Assembly (NCBI GenBank): GCA_033032175.1
Contig: JAVKPJ010000043.1
Span: 1 to 64,000 of the forward strand
DNA from: Saturnia japonica
Lineage: Eukaryota > Arthropoda > Insecta > Lepidoptera > Saturniidae
Direction of reading: 5' to 3'
Length of the DNA stretch: 64,000 nucleotides
Both the position numbers and the translations under genes were made by a program. The notes beneath the pieces are model-generated. The model saw only the letters and a list, made by a program, of their open reading frames with translations, was not told the origin of the DNA and did not search any database. This document shows positions 30,130-40,360 of the stretch, in pieces; position 1 is the stretch's first letter, and each line of letters begins with the position of its first letter.

Positions 30130-30148
30130 AACCTAACCTAACCTAACC
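30130..30148 (-). repeat. Telomere repeat tract, 19 nt
   Basis: AACCT units ending in AACC between E5 and N3. Confidence 0.96.
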
Positions 30149-30933
30149 TTTTTTTTTTTTTTTTTTCAGTTTGGGAAAACCCATCATGGGTACCCGCCCG
30201 GCGCGGAGGACAGCAGACGGGTTATGTGGGACTGTACCCACTAAAAACCCAAACATCGCCTCCGAGCGCTTGGCGTCGGGGGCACAGGAATCGCTTGCGC
30301 ATTACCTCTGTGCCCACCGACAAGCGCTGCCCCCCCGAAGAGAGGCTCTCCCCACTGGGACGCCCATCACCGACCGCAGCCCCAGCCTCCGTTCAATTTT
30401 TTCACGAGGTTTTATTCCTCGGTGATTTTTTAAGGAGGTTTTCTTCCTCCGGGTTCAGGCCACACGTCCACCAGAACCCGACGCCTGGTGATTTTTTAAA
30501 GAGGTTGTCTTCCTCTCAATTTTTTAGCGAGGTTTTCTTCCTCACGGTCGCAGAGGACAGGGAGAGCGGCACAACGAAACACCGACACGCCTCTTCCCCT
30601 GCGGACCACCGCGTCCGCCATTTTTAGCGACGGTGGCGACCCCGTCGAGGCCGCGGAAGGTAGGGTGAGCGCCAAACGAAACACCGACACACTCTCCCGC
30701 CGCGGCCTGTCTCCTTCAGCCGCGGTGCCTCCCATACGACACCGCGGCTCGCCTCAGCGGCGGTGGCGCCCATACACCACCGCAACCTACTGTTGGCCGC
30801 TTCGTCTGGGCTCTTATGCCCAAAGCCCTGACTAGCAGCCTCGCCTGTGGGTTCCTCTTGGCTTCACCGTGGGGGACCAAGCCACGGTTACTAAGCCCCC
30901 CCGCCACGACAAGGCGGGAACCCTCCGGGAGGG
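30149..30933 (-). mobile_element. N3: short non-autonomous telomeric retroelement
   Basis: 785 bp, poly(A) at 30149-30166. Same ends as N1 but only four hairpin units (30402-30543) and several small losses in the central part. No coding potential seen beyond the 63-codon frame common to all N copies (30716-30907). Confidence 0.87.
30849..30933 (-). ncRNA. Candidate HDV-like ribozyme at N3 5' end
   Basis: As N2, except the 5' strand of P1 is CCCUCCC, whose U still pairs with G of G7. P2 is perfect. Confidence 0.6.
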
Positions 30934-30942
30934 AACCTAACC
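30934..30942 (-). repeat. Telomere repeat tract, 9 nt
   Basis: AACCTAACC between N3 and G1. Confidence 0.95.
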
Positions 30943-30966
30943 TTTTTTTTTTTTTTTTTTTTTTTT

Positions 30967-31049
30967 ACGTGGAGAAACCCGTCATGGGTACACACTCGCC
31001 CGGGGGGACGAGTGGTTATGTGAGACTCCTACTCACTAAAACTCCACGG
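30967..31049 (-). ncRNA. Conserved 3'-terminal RNA fold, family C version
   Basis: The outer helix is CGTGGAG (30968-30974) with CTCCACG (31042-31048). The inner hairpin is GTGAG/CTCAC around actccta, and CACTCG pairs with CGAGTG. The A-T pair in the outer helix replaces a G-C pair of family A. Confidence 0.7.
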
Positions 31050-31275
31050 TGTACCATCGGCCGCCATAGCGGGACGCCGCGGGCAATGCGGTTGCAATCG
31101 TCCGCGTCGCCCCGGCGGCTGGCCCCAATCGGGCCCCGGCGCTAAAGAGAGACAGTCTGGTACAACCCCGACTATCTCCCAGACGGCTGAACCAGTGCAA
31201 TGGGAAGACGGGCCCCCCGACCCGTCTCCCCTTGGTTCGGCTAGGGCAGAGGGAGGCGTGGAGCGCCCCATCCTA

Positions 31276-33384
31276 CTACCCATCGTCTACGCATATGTCC
31301 GGTGATGGACTTGTCGCTGGTATTGGCGCAAAAGGTGGCGTCCCCTTTACGGGAGGCGGCCGGCAGCCAGCGCCCCCCATATAATGTCCTGCTGGCTGTC
31401 CAGCGTCTGCGCAGTATCCACAGTGCAGCGTCACCGCCTCACATTCCAAGGCCTTATGGCCTGGTTTCCCACATCGGAAGCACAGCCCCCCCTATCGACC
31501 GACGACGGGCAAGTTGGCCGCGTATGACCCAAGCCCAAACACCTGAAACACCTCAGAGGCTTTTGCTCCAGGAGATGGACTCGGGCCGCACTCCATCCTA
31601 CAAGGAGACGTCCCCCCTCCAACAATAACTTTGCCGCCGTAACAGGGAGGGACATATGAACACTGCCCAAACTCCTACCCATGCTGCGTATAGACCCAAC
31701 CTTAATTAGAGCTGAGTCGTCACACTTCCCCTTGGACGCGACAGCTGCAACCACCTCCTCCTGCGTCACGGAATCGTCCAAACCGACGATGCGGACGTTC
31801 ACCCGCTTTACAGGCCTACCTATGGTGGCGACACCAGCTAATGCCGACTGGAGGCACTGCGCCAGCCTGTCGGCTGCTCCTGGCCTTGGGAGCCAGGAAT
31901 CTCGACGACCCTAGCTCCCGTAGCTGTCATGCGGATTGATAGGTCCGCAATACCCAGACTAGGCAGATCTGCCGACATCCTTGCCCTCAGAAGGGCCGCA
32001 CTATAGCTCACCCCCTGAGCCACTGCCTCAGGCTGAAGTGTTATGAGCACTGCAGCCGAGCGTGGGGGTGAGGGGAGCTTTGACTTGCTCTTCCGTCCAG
32101 GCGCATCCTTCTGAGGAGCCGTCGCCGCAACTTCAGTCGGTGCCTTCTTTTTCTTTCTTTTGCGACGTGACACCGTAGTCCACGTCGCATTTGGAGCCGT
32201 CGGGTTCGAAAGTTCTGGCCAGTCTGTTTCCAGGATAGGAACAGGCTCCCGGGAAGTCTGCGTCTTCTCCGCAACCCCAGCAAGGGGATCGTGTACAGGC
32301 CCAGCTGGCTTTGACTTGGATCCAGCGGTTTTCACCTTGGGCACTGTAGTTTGGGCCTCATTCCTCCTGTCTGCGGCTAGTGGAGGACGGACCACCTTGG
32401 CCGGAAGCAAACGGTCCTCCTGGGCCTCCAGGCGGGAAGATATCATCTCACCCAGAGACACCCGGAGAGACTGCCCCAAGTTTGCCACATGGTCCGCCAC
32501 TGCGTCCAGAAGCACCTGCGGCAGGATCTCTTGCTGCCTGCAAGGGGGCTCCGTCTGAGCCCGTGGTGCCGTTGTCAGAGGTGGATTCTCTGGACGTTTA
32601 CGGAGGGTAGCGAGCTCCGCCTTCAGTTCCGTTACCTCTTCGCGGAGTTTTCTAGTTTCTCGACGGAGTAACAGCGTCTCCTCAGCCACAGTTCTGGTGA
32701 GCGCTGTTGCCACCACTTCTTGCAGTACACTTGCTGCTCCCTTCAGCTCCTTTATAGAGGTTCCCTTGAGGTTGCCCGATTTCTTGCACACCTCATAAAT
32801 GCACGCCACTTTTTTATTCGCCAGAGTCCTTAACCGCTCCGGGTCAAGAGTCTCAAGGGCTAACTCCTCTTCAATTTCTGGAGACTCCAGTGTAGTAGCG
32901 CTGGATGATAGTTTCGTGGGTACAGCGGACACGCCTACCTCACCCACTATCGTACGCCTAGATCCCGCCGTATTGCCAGGATCGCAGGATTTGCCCCTGC
33001 GCGCCGTGGTAATCTTGCTGGGCGGGGACTCGGTCACGCCTACCTCATCTCCATCGCCCACGTGTCCCCTCTTTCTGCTATCAGTAGCCTCTGCCCCTTC
33101 CTCACTTGAACTATCAGTCCAGTGTCTGACTGCGAATTCATCAAGCGCCAGATCTCTCTCGATGACCACAGAGGGTCTATCAGATGTCCGTTTCGATAAT
33201 GCCAAGGTCGTTGCTTTTGAATTGTCAGTCGTCCTTGAGCTTGCCATAGTCGTTGTTGTTTTGTTCTTATCGAGCAAAATTTTGCCCCCCCCAGAAGACG
33301 AGGGCAGCCCGAGCCATGCTCGGGGAGGGATTCTCCCTTTCGGGTACCCTCCTGGGGTATTGCTTTTTTAAATTTTGCCTCCAT
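31276..33384 (-). pseudogene. G1 ORF1: gag-like protein, frameshifted
   Basis: Starts at the ATG near 33384 (MEAKFKKAIPQEGT), with one N-terminal module. A 1-nt loss near 33301 breaks the frame inside the module. A 479-codon frame (31838-33277) then carries the acidic region, the KSGNLKGTSIKELKGAA coiled-coil region and the RRM-like LITLQPEA stretch. Frames shift again near 31870 into VRIVGLDDS and CFRCLGLGHTRPTC, and once more through the second and third knuckles to a TAG at 31276-31278. The AT-hook-like GRGRP of families A and B is missing. With no ORF2 in the element it could move only through enzymes of other copies. Confidence 0.85.
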
Positions 33385-33618
33385 TTCCTTTTCTCCTCCT
33401 CCAGTTTGCGGTACGCCTGCCGGGACCGGTATAAAATCTACCGATCCCGCCAGCCGCTACCCGGAACTGGGCCCTTGGGGCTCAAATTGAGCCCTCATCG
33501 GCCCCAGCCCGGTACGGGTGCGCCGCGCACATGCCACACCCAGGAGCTTTTAATGGCCCTCCAGCCAATACCCCTCCACAGTCCCCTCTGATAACCAGAG
33601 GGATACCGGGAGGAGTGT

Positions 33619-33694
33619 GTCAGGTATCAGCCGCCGACCAGCCTGGTCGACGTTGCCCGGGGTGCACCACGAGGAGGTTCCTGACACGCACCCC
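33619..33694 (-). ncRNA. HDV-like self-cleaving ribozyme at G1 5' end
   Basis: P1 is GGGGUGC/GCACCCC, now fully Watson-Crick. P2 is UGUCAGG/CCUGACA, and P3 is ACC/GGU with loop UCCUCGU. GGGCAAC follows, then P4 GUCGACCA/UGGUCGGC, wholly different in sequence from E1/E3/E4 but still paired. GGCUGAUA with CUGA fits CNRA. The P1 and P4 changes relative to E3 are compensatory, which is the best support for the whole series. Confidence 0.85.
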
Positions 33695-33698
33695 AGGG

Positions 33699-33715
33699 AA
33701 CCTAACCTAACCTAA

Positions 33716-33717
<2 letters not shown>
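33699..33717 (-). repeat. Telomere repeat tract, 19 nt
   Basis: AACCT units ending in AACC between G1 and E6. Confidence 0.96.
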
Positions 33718-33749
<32 letters not shown>

Positions 33750-34077
33750 GTGGGGAAATCCTGCATGGATCCGCCTCCCGAGCCGGGCAGCTCGAGAGGG
33801 GTATGTCAGACTCTTACTGACTAAAACCCCACGGTGTTCTTCTCGCACCTATGTGGCCGGGGAGAAGGAACTGCTGTAGCAAAACTTCTACTCAACCCGG
33901 CAGGTGTCGTCAGCCCCTCATGAGGGGCCTCTTCTTGCGGTCTGAGGGGTCGGATAATTGGACACCCTCTGACGAACCGTCGAGGGGCGCATCGAACACT
34001 GATGCGCCTCACCTCGGGCTTGTGCATTGACTGCAAGGGCGAAGGACGTGCCCGCGTCCAACGCCCGCAGGCCTTAT

Positions 34078-37000
34078 TTACGGCGGCTGTAGGTCATCCC
34101 TGACTCGTCGCCGCCGTACGGTTCGTCGACCGCGGGAGGGGAGCTGTGATGCCTGCTCCCTCTCCTCTCCGCCGCCTCCTTCGCGAGCATAACTTCCTCG
34201 CAATATGAGACGACGGAGTTCCACCCGTTCTCGCTCTCGGCCATGGACTTCACAACGGCCGAGAGCGAGAGATCGGAGCCAATCTCCGCGACGAGCTCGC
34301 GGCGTGGCGTTTCCCAGGCGGGACATTCTTCGAAAGTGTGCTGTGCGGTGTCCCTCGCACAGCCACAATGGTGGCACCCTGCTGTCGGTTCCCGGCCTAT
34401 ACGACACAGGTAACTCCCGAAACAGCCGTGTCCCGAGAGCACCTGTGTCACCGGAATGTCAGGGTGCCGTGCCGCCTGGTTAGCCATTCGGCCAATACGG
34501 GCCGAACGGCTTCCACTGTTGCCACTCCCGAGCTCGGTCGCTCAAGTCGTCGGCGCCACTCGTCCACCACTAGGACCTGGTGGAGCTGTGACCTCAGCGC
34601 CTCGATTTCCCGAGGCGCGAGTCGTAAACATTGCTCCAGCGCCTCCACGCGTCGAAGATACAGAGACGCGTGGGCTCTCGCCTCCAGGTCCCAGGGTGGG
34701 GATCCGGCTAATTGGGAGGCCGCCTCGAAAGAAATCGTGCGGTACCCTCGGACGGCTCTGATGGCCATCGCCCGCTGCGGTTTCCGCAATTGGGCGATAT
34801 TTTTAGCCGTCAAGCTATACGCCCACACGGGGGCCCCATACAGGGCTATGGACCGCACGATCCCTAAATACAGCTTCCGGCAAGTGGAATTAGGCCCCCC
34901 CAGGTTGGGTAGCAGACGAGCTAATGCACCCGCTGCTCCCATGAGACGGGGGGGCCAAGTGCCGGAAATGCTCTTCGAAGGTCCATCGGCTGTCGAGGAC
35001 GAGGCCGAGATACCTCATTGTCGACTCGACACCGATGGACACGCCTCCCACGACTATTTGAGCTCCTTGAGGCGGCGCATTCCGAGGTCCATGGAAAAAC
35101 AGGGCCTCGGATTTACGGAGCGCCACCTCCAGCCCCAGACGCCGAATCCTACCGACGACTTGAGCGACGCCGGCCGTAGCCAGCATCGTCGCATTGCGGT
35201 GCGTCTTCCCCCGGGCTAACACTAGCGTGTCGTCAGCGTAACAGACAACGCTGACGCCTCGGAGGAGCGCACCGCGCAACACCCAGTCGTATCCGATGTT
35301 CCAGAGAAGGGCCCTAACACTGACCCCTGGGGAACACCGGATACGACATCTCGCCGACTCATCCCTCGCTGACCGGAAGGTCACGTACCTCTCACTGAGG
35401 TACGCCCCGACTATGCGGCGGAGGTAGGACGGCACTCCATGAAACCGGAGTGCCTCTCTAATTGTAGCCCAGGGCAAGGTGTTTAAAAGCGTTGGCGATG
35501 TCAAGAGACACCGCCAGAACCACCTCGCCCCGAGCAATTGCTTCCTCCGCCTGGATCTTCACACGCATTATGGCGTCAATCGTGGAGCGCCCCTGGCGGA
35601 AACCAAACTGGTTATCCGCCAGATCCGGCCCTATCGTTGTTAAGTGTCGGACGAGGCGGACTGCGATTATTCGCTCGCAGAGCTTCGCCACATCGTCCAA
35701 CAACACTATGGGCCGGTATGCGGACGGAGAGTCCGCAGGGCGCCCCTCTTTCTTCAGCAGGACTAGTTTGCCGGTTTTCCATACACGCGGAAACCGGCCC
35801 TGTTGAAGACACGCTGTGAAGATCCCCAAAAGTCGGGGCTCGAGGGCCTCTAGAGCCAGGACCCATGCACGACCAGGTATGCCGTCCGGTCCTGGGGCGG
35901 TGTTTTTTGCATGCATGCGTTTCACCGCCGCCCTCAGCTCTTCCCGGGTCACCTCGGGTGCATCGTCGTCGCCCTCCGCGTTGGGCATGGCTGCGAACGG
36001 AGCCATCGTGGGAGGTGTATGCTCTGCCCCGAAGGAAACAGAGCGGCCACTACATCTTGGAGGAGCTCTGGCTGGAGACTCTTTGTTATCGGGGGAGCCC
36101 ATTGGCGTAATTTGCCACGTACCATTCGGTACGGGCGCCCCCATGGATTCGGTTGAGCGTCTCCAGCTGCTCCTCCCTGGCCAGAGCTTTCGCCTGCTCA
36201 ATGGCCTTTTTGAGCGCCAACTTGGCCGCTCTGTACCCTTCGTAGAGTTCTATCTCTCTGGCGGACGCGTCCTGCGTGCGACCCCGCCTGCGCCGCTCTC
36301 TGGTGTACTGGCGCCGAACCGCCACACACGCGGCACGCAATTGCGCGATTTCGGCGGTCCACCAGTACACTTGACGCCTGGCTGGCATCGGCCCCTTTAT
36401 TCGGGGCATCGCCGCGTCGCAGACACGCGTCATATCTGCGCGCAGTGACTCCGCCTCTTCGTTGACATCAGCAAGCCTGTCGGGCGGTTCACCGGAAACC
36501 CAGGCCTGCATGACGGCAGCTTCCAGAAGTACCTCACGGTCTAGGCGCTTCAATGCCCAACGCGGACCGTCCTCTACGGAGGTCCTACGGGCCGGTACAT
36601 CCGAGGCCGGGTGGAGATGTCGAACCGTATATATCGGTGGTCCGACAACGTCTCCACTCCCTCAAGGACTGTCCAGCCCCGAACTCGGCGTGCTAAAGCA
36701 GGGCTTGCAAACGTAATATCCACTATAGAACCGCCCTGCTGTCGCACGCACGTGTTAACGGACCCCCGATTGAGGACAAGTAGGCCCATTAATATAGCCC
36801 ACTCCTCCAGAGCCTCACCCCTAGCGTCCGTTTACGGGAACCCCAAGCTGTTGATTTAGCGTTAAAGTCCCCGAGGACCAGGACGGGGTGAGGATGGATA
36901 CGACCGACAACGATTTGCATCTCCCGAGGAATCCCTCAAAGTCAGCGAGACTTCTACTTGGGGGCATATACACCCCTACTACGACCATGTCACCGAGATG

Positions 37001-37237
37001 TGCTGCTACGTACCCCCGACCCCTCGAGATGTTGGAGAAAGGCGGGGCACCAGCAGCGGCCTGGGACACTAAGGCCACCGAACCGTCCAAGTCACCCACC
37101 CAGTTATCTGCCGGTGGAACATAGTACGGCTCGGCCATCACGGCGATGTGGATCAACCACTGCGCCATGCTCTGGAACAAGAGGTCTTGAGCTCTGGCAC
37201 AGTGGTTGAGATTACCTTGTAAGAAATTGAGTGCCAT
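34078..37237 (-). pseudogene. E6 ORF2: endonuclease/reverse transcriptase, many frame breaks
   Basis: Every motif of E10 ORF2 can be found, but spread over about seven frames. The 36821-37252 piece has QGNLNH and AEPYYVP; 36574-36789 has SIVDITF and SDHRYIRF; 35458-36201 has SAYRPIVLLDD, QFGFRQGRST and VSLDIANAF. The YADD motif lies in 34890-35537, and CHHCGCARDTAQHTFEEC in 34074-34487. The start ATG (37235-37237) is in the TAATAATG context. The density of 1-nt changes against an almost identical sister copy suggests poor consensus quality as much as real decay. Confidence 0.88.
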
Positions 37238-37239
37238 TA

Positions 37240-39942
37240 TTATTGATGACACTCCATTTCGCCTTCATGGGAAGTCGCCGGCGTCTCAGTGACAACCGAT
37301 GACGTCGAGGGCTGGGCCGGGTTCTTACCCCTGCTCCTGCCCCTATTTCTTCGCCCCGTTTTTGGTTGAGGGCGCAGGCTTACCACAATCCCTGCTACCC
37401 ACTCGATGGGCAGCAGGACTGCCTGAAGCTGCGCAAACCGCACAGTGTGGCTCCGCACTGCACTCAACGGCTTTATGCCCCGGTTGACTGCACCGGAAGC
37501 ATAGCTGACTACAGTCAACCTGGCAGGTGCATTTATTGCCCAGATGTCCGGCTTGTAAGCATCTAAAGCATTTTCGAGACCGAGGCTCCAAGAGCTTAAT
37601 TTGTGCCGACACCCACCCAATCAGAAGTCGTCGGCCGTCCGTGACTTTTTTCGCTGCCGCCACAGGACAAGAAACTACAGCCGTACAGAGCCCCCTTAGC
37701 CCTGGACGTACTCCATTCGTTTTCACCTGCTCCCGGGGACATCCGCCAGTCTCGGCCACAGCAGCGATAACTTCATCTGCTGTGACGGATTCGTCTAGGC
37801 CCGAGATACGAATGTCTGCACACCTCATGGGCCTGGATATTTTAATGCCCTCTGCTGGAAGCACCTCTTTAAATCTGGCTGCCAGGGCATCTGCTTTATC
37901 TCCACTGGCGGCACCAGGAATCTGGACAAGGTAACCACCGTTCGCTGCTCTCCTCCAACGGATCCCTTCAATACCCAGGTCACCAGCTTGACGTTGGTTT
38001 TTTTTATTCCTTGGAGCACCTGCAAGTAGGAAAACCCTTCTTCTCCGCCTCCGGCTGCAGAGTAACTGACACCGCAGTTGTTCTTGGTGCTCGGAGTTTA
38101 CGGCCCTTCTCCTTCTTAGGAGTTGACTTCTTCGATTTAGCTGGCTTTTTAGGGCGACCGTTCTTACCAACTAGCACCCATTCCCCTTCTACGGGTTTAG
38201 GCACTACGGCTGCTCCCTATTTGTGGAAGGAGCTAACGAAGCTCGAATTGCCGTAGCATTGTTAGCCTTCTCCTTGGTTCCTCTTTTTACGTTTTTGACG
38301 GCTGACAACGGAGGAGTTGGAAGTTTAGAGGACCGTTCTTCAGGTACGAGTACTGCTTTTGCATTAGCATTCCTACGATCTGCGGCCAATGGAGGTCGCA
38401 TCCGCTCCTCGGCGGGAGCCTGTTCTCCATAGCCTCTAGCCGAGCGAACATTATGTTTTCCATTCGGAGCATCGCCTGCTCGAATCTTTCAGCAGAGACT
38501 ACTTGAGGCGGCTCCATCTGAATCCTCGACTCGCGCGGCTGCGGCAGGGGAGGAAATTCCTCCTCGCCGCCTTCTTGCGAGGTGGCACAATCTGCTGCCG
38601 GGCACCGTAATGGGCTGTGACGCCTGTGCTTGAGGGTGCAGCTGGCTTATTTGCACTCTCATATCAGCTAGCTCCTTTCGAAGCTCCGCCATCTCCGTCT
38701 GTTGACGGAGTAAGTCCTCTTTTAGGCGGTCATTGTCCGCTTTAAGCGAGCCGTTTCACTATTTGTGGTCCGGCATTGGAGCACTTCCAAGATCTCTTTT
38801 AAAGAGTCTGCAGCATGGTTTAGGCTTTTTGGAAAGTCCCCTTCAGATTGCCGGATTTCTTGGCTACTTTTAGAACCACCTCTACGCTCTTTTTAGCCAA
38901 TTCGTTCAGGTCAAGAGTAGCCTCCGGTTGATTTGTACCATGCGCCCTAGTGGCAACTCGGAGTTGCCTGGCTTCCTCATCCAGGTCTGCCACCTCTTGC
39001 TCCGCACGGAGACGGAGCTCTTCCTGCTCAAGGCGGATTAATTCCTTTTGTGCCACATACTGACCCACATATTTACCTGTGGTCGGAGGGCGACCCCTGC
39101 CTTTCTTCGCGGGAGTTATACGAGCATCCTTCGTGATATTGTCCGGCTCAACGTCAGAACCGCCTCTGGGGCAGAACCTTCATCCAAGTTTTTCCCTTTC
39201 CGCTTACGGAAAAACTTACTTAAGCAAGGATACTCACTCCCCTCAATGGATTCAACGGTCTCAAAGGTGTCCGCACTGCAGTTACTACTGTCTGAGAGAC
39301 ATTCAACAGACGCCATTCTTTCAAGAGCCGGCAGCCTTTCCAGTACAACAATTGGTGAAGCAACAGAAGTCCTTGAGCAAGCCAAAGTCGTCGGAGTAGT
39401 TGAGTCTCGCAACAATTCGCCCCCCCAGAAAACGCGGGGCAGCCCGGGCCAAGCCCGGAGAGGGATTCTCCAGCACGAGTAGTGCTGGTACCCTCCTGGG
39501 GTAGTTTACTATTTACTGTTGCACTGTCCATCATGTTTTCTTCATCGGATACCCATTTTCGCGCCAAAGTCATCGTGTTTAAATCCAACTCATGCAAAAT
39601 TTTGCCCCCCCCAGAAAACGTGGGCAGCCCGGGACAAGCCCGGGGAGGGATTCTCCGGTTAAGGTACCCTCCTGGGGTAGTTCAAATTGTAATTTTGCAC
39701 TATCCATGTTAAACGATCGATCAGTAGTCCATTTTCGTGCCATAGTCGTCGGTTTATCCATCAGTTCGACATCCAAATCGTTTCCATCAAGAGTCCTTGT
39801 ACTCGCCAAAGTAGTCGTTGTGTGTAAATTTCGCAAAGCTTTGCCCCCCCAGAAAAGTGGGGCAGCCCGAGACGTGCTCGGAGAGGGATTCTCCCGTTAG
39901 GGTACCCTCCTGGGGTAGTCGATTTTTCAACTTTGCGTCCAT
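37240..39942 (-). pseudogene. E6 ORF1: gag-like protein with three N-terminal modules, frame-broken
   Basis: Counterpart of the 904-residue E10 ORF1. The ATG is at 39940-39942. Module copies lie at about 39836-39922, 39596-39682 and 39412-39505, each with a 1-nt change that shifts frame at the G or C run. The C-terminal part with knuckles CFRCLQAGHLGNKC, CFRCSQPGHKAVEC and CAVCAASGSPAAH is open in 37343-38170, and a further break follows before the stop at 37240. Confidence 0.86.
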
Positions 39943-40306
39943 ACTTCCTTACTCCTCTTCCAGTTCGCAGTACGCCTGCCGGGCCGGTATGAAAACCACC
40001 AGTCCCGCCAGACGCTGTCCGGAAATGGGCCCTTGGGACTCAACTTGAGCCCTCATCGGCCCCAACCCGGTACTGAGTGCGCTGCTCACACGCCACACCC
40101 AGGAGTATTTATCGGCTCTCCAGCCTAGATCCGTAGTGTTCAGCGTGACAGGGTCACCTCGAGAAGGATGTGGTTCTTTCACCACGCACTACGGTCTTGA
40201 GGTGGCAGGCTAAGGCTCTCTCCGAAAGGAAAGAGCTGTATTGCGCCTGTGAGTCCACCCCCTGCAGATCAGAGATACAAGTACCTCATCACGCCTGCTC
40301 GACCCC

Positions 40307-40313
40307 AACCTAA

Positions 40314-40315
<2 letters not shown>
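40307..40315 (-). repeat. Telomere repeat tract, 9 nt
   Basis: AACCTAACC between E6 and G2. Confidence 0.95.

Positions 40316-40360
<45 letters not shown>

Larger units (their letters stand above)
30943..33698 (-). mobile_element. G1: gag-only element, family C, both ends present
   Basis: About 2.75 kb with poly(A) (30943-30966) and a proper 5' end at 33694, but only ORF1 between them. The gag C-terminus runs straight into the 3' UTR, and no endonuclease or RT sequence is present. This is the layout of half-LINE elements such as mammalian HAL1. The leader is mosaic: next to ORF1 it is type A, but its last ~80 nt are a type B-like HDV ribozyme. Four extra bases AGGG (33695-33698) precede the telomere repeat. 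Confidence 0.88.
33718..40306 (-). mobile_element. E6: full-length family A element, near-twin of E10 with many indels
   Basis: Matches E10 along its whole length, including the type A leader, three ORF1 modules and all UTRs. The visible differences are mostly single-base losses or gains, often in runs. Examples are near 34165, 34447, 35307, 35372, 35481, 36028, 36147, 36604, 36921 and 38000. Poly(A) is 33718-33746. Flanks differ from those of E10, so the two are separate insertions or a moved duplicate. Confidence 0.93.
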
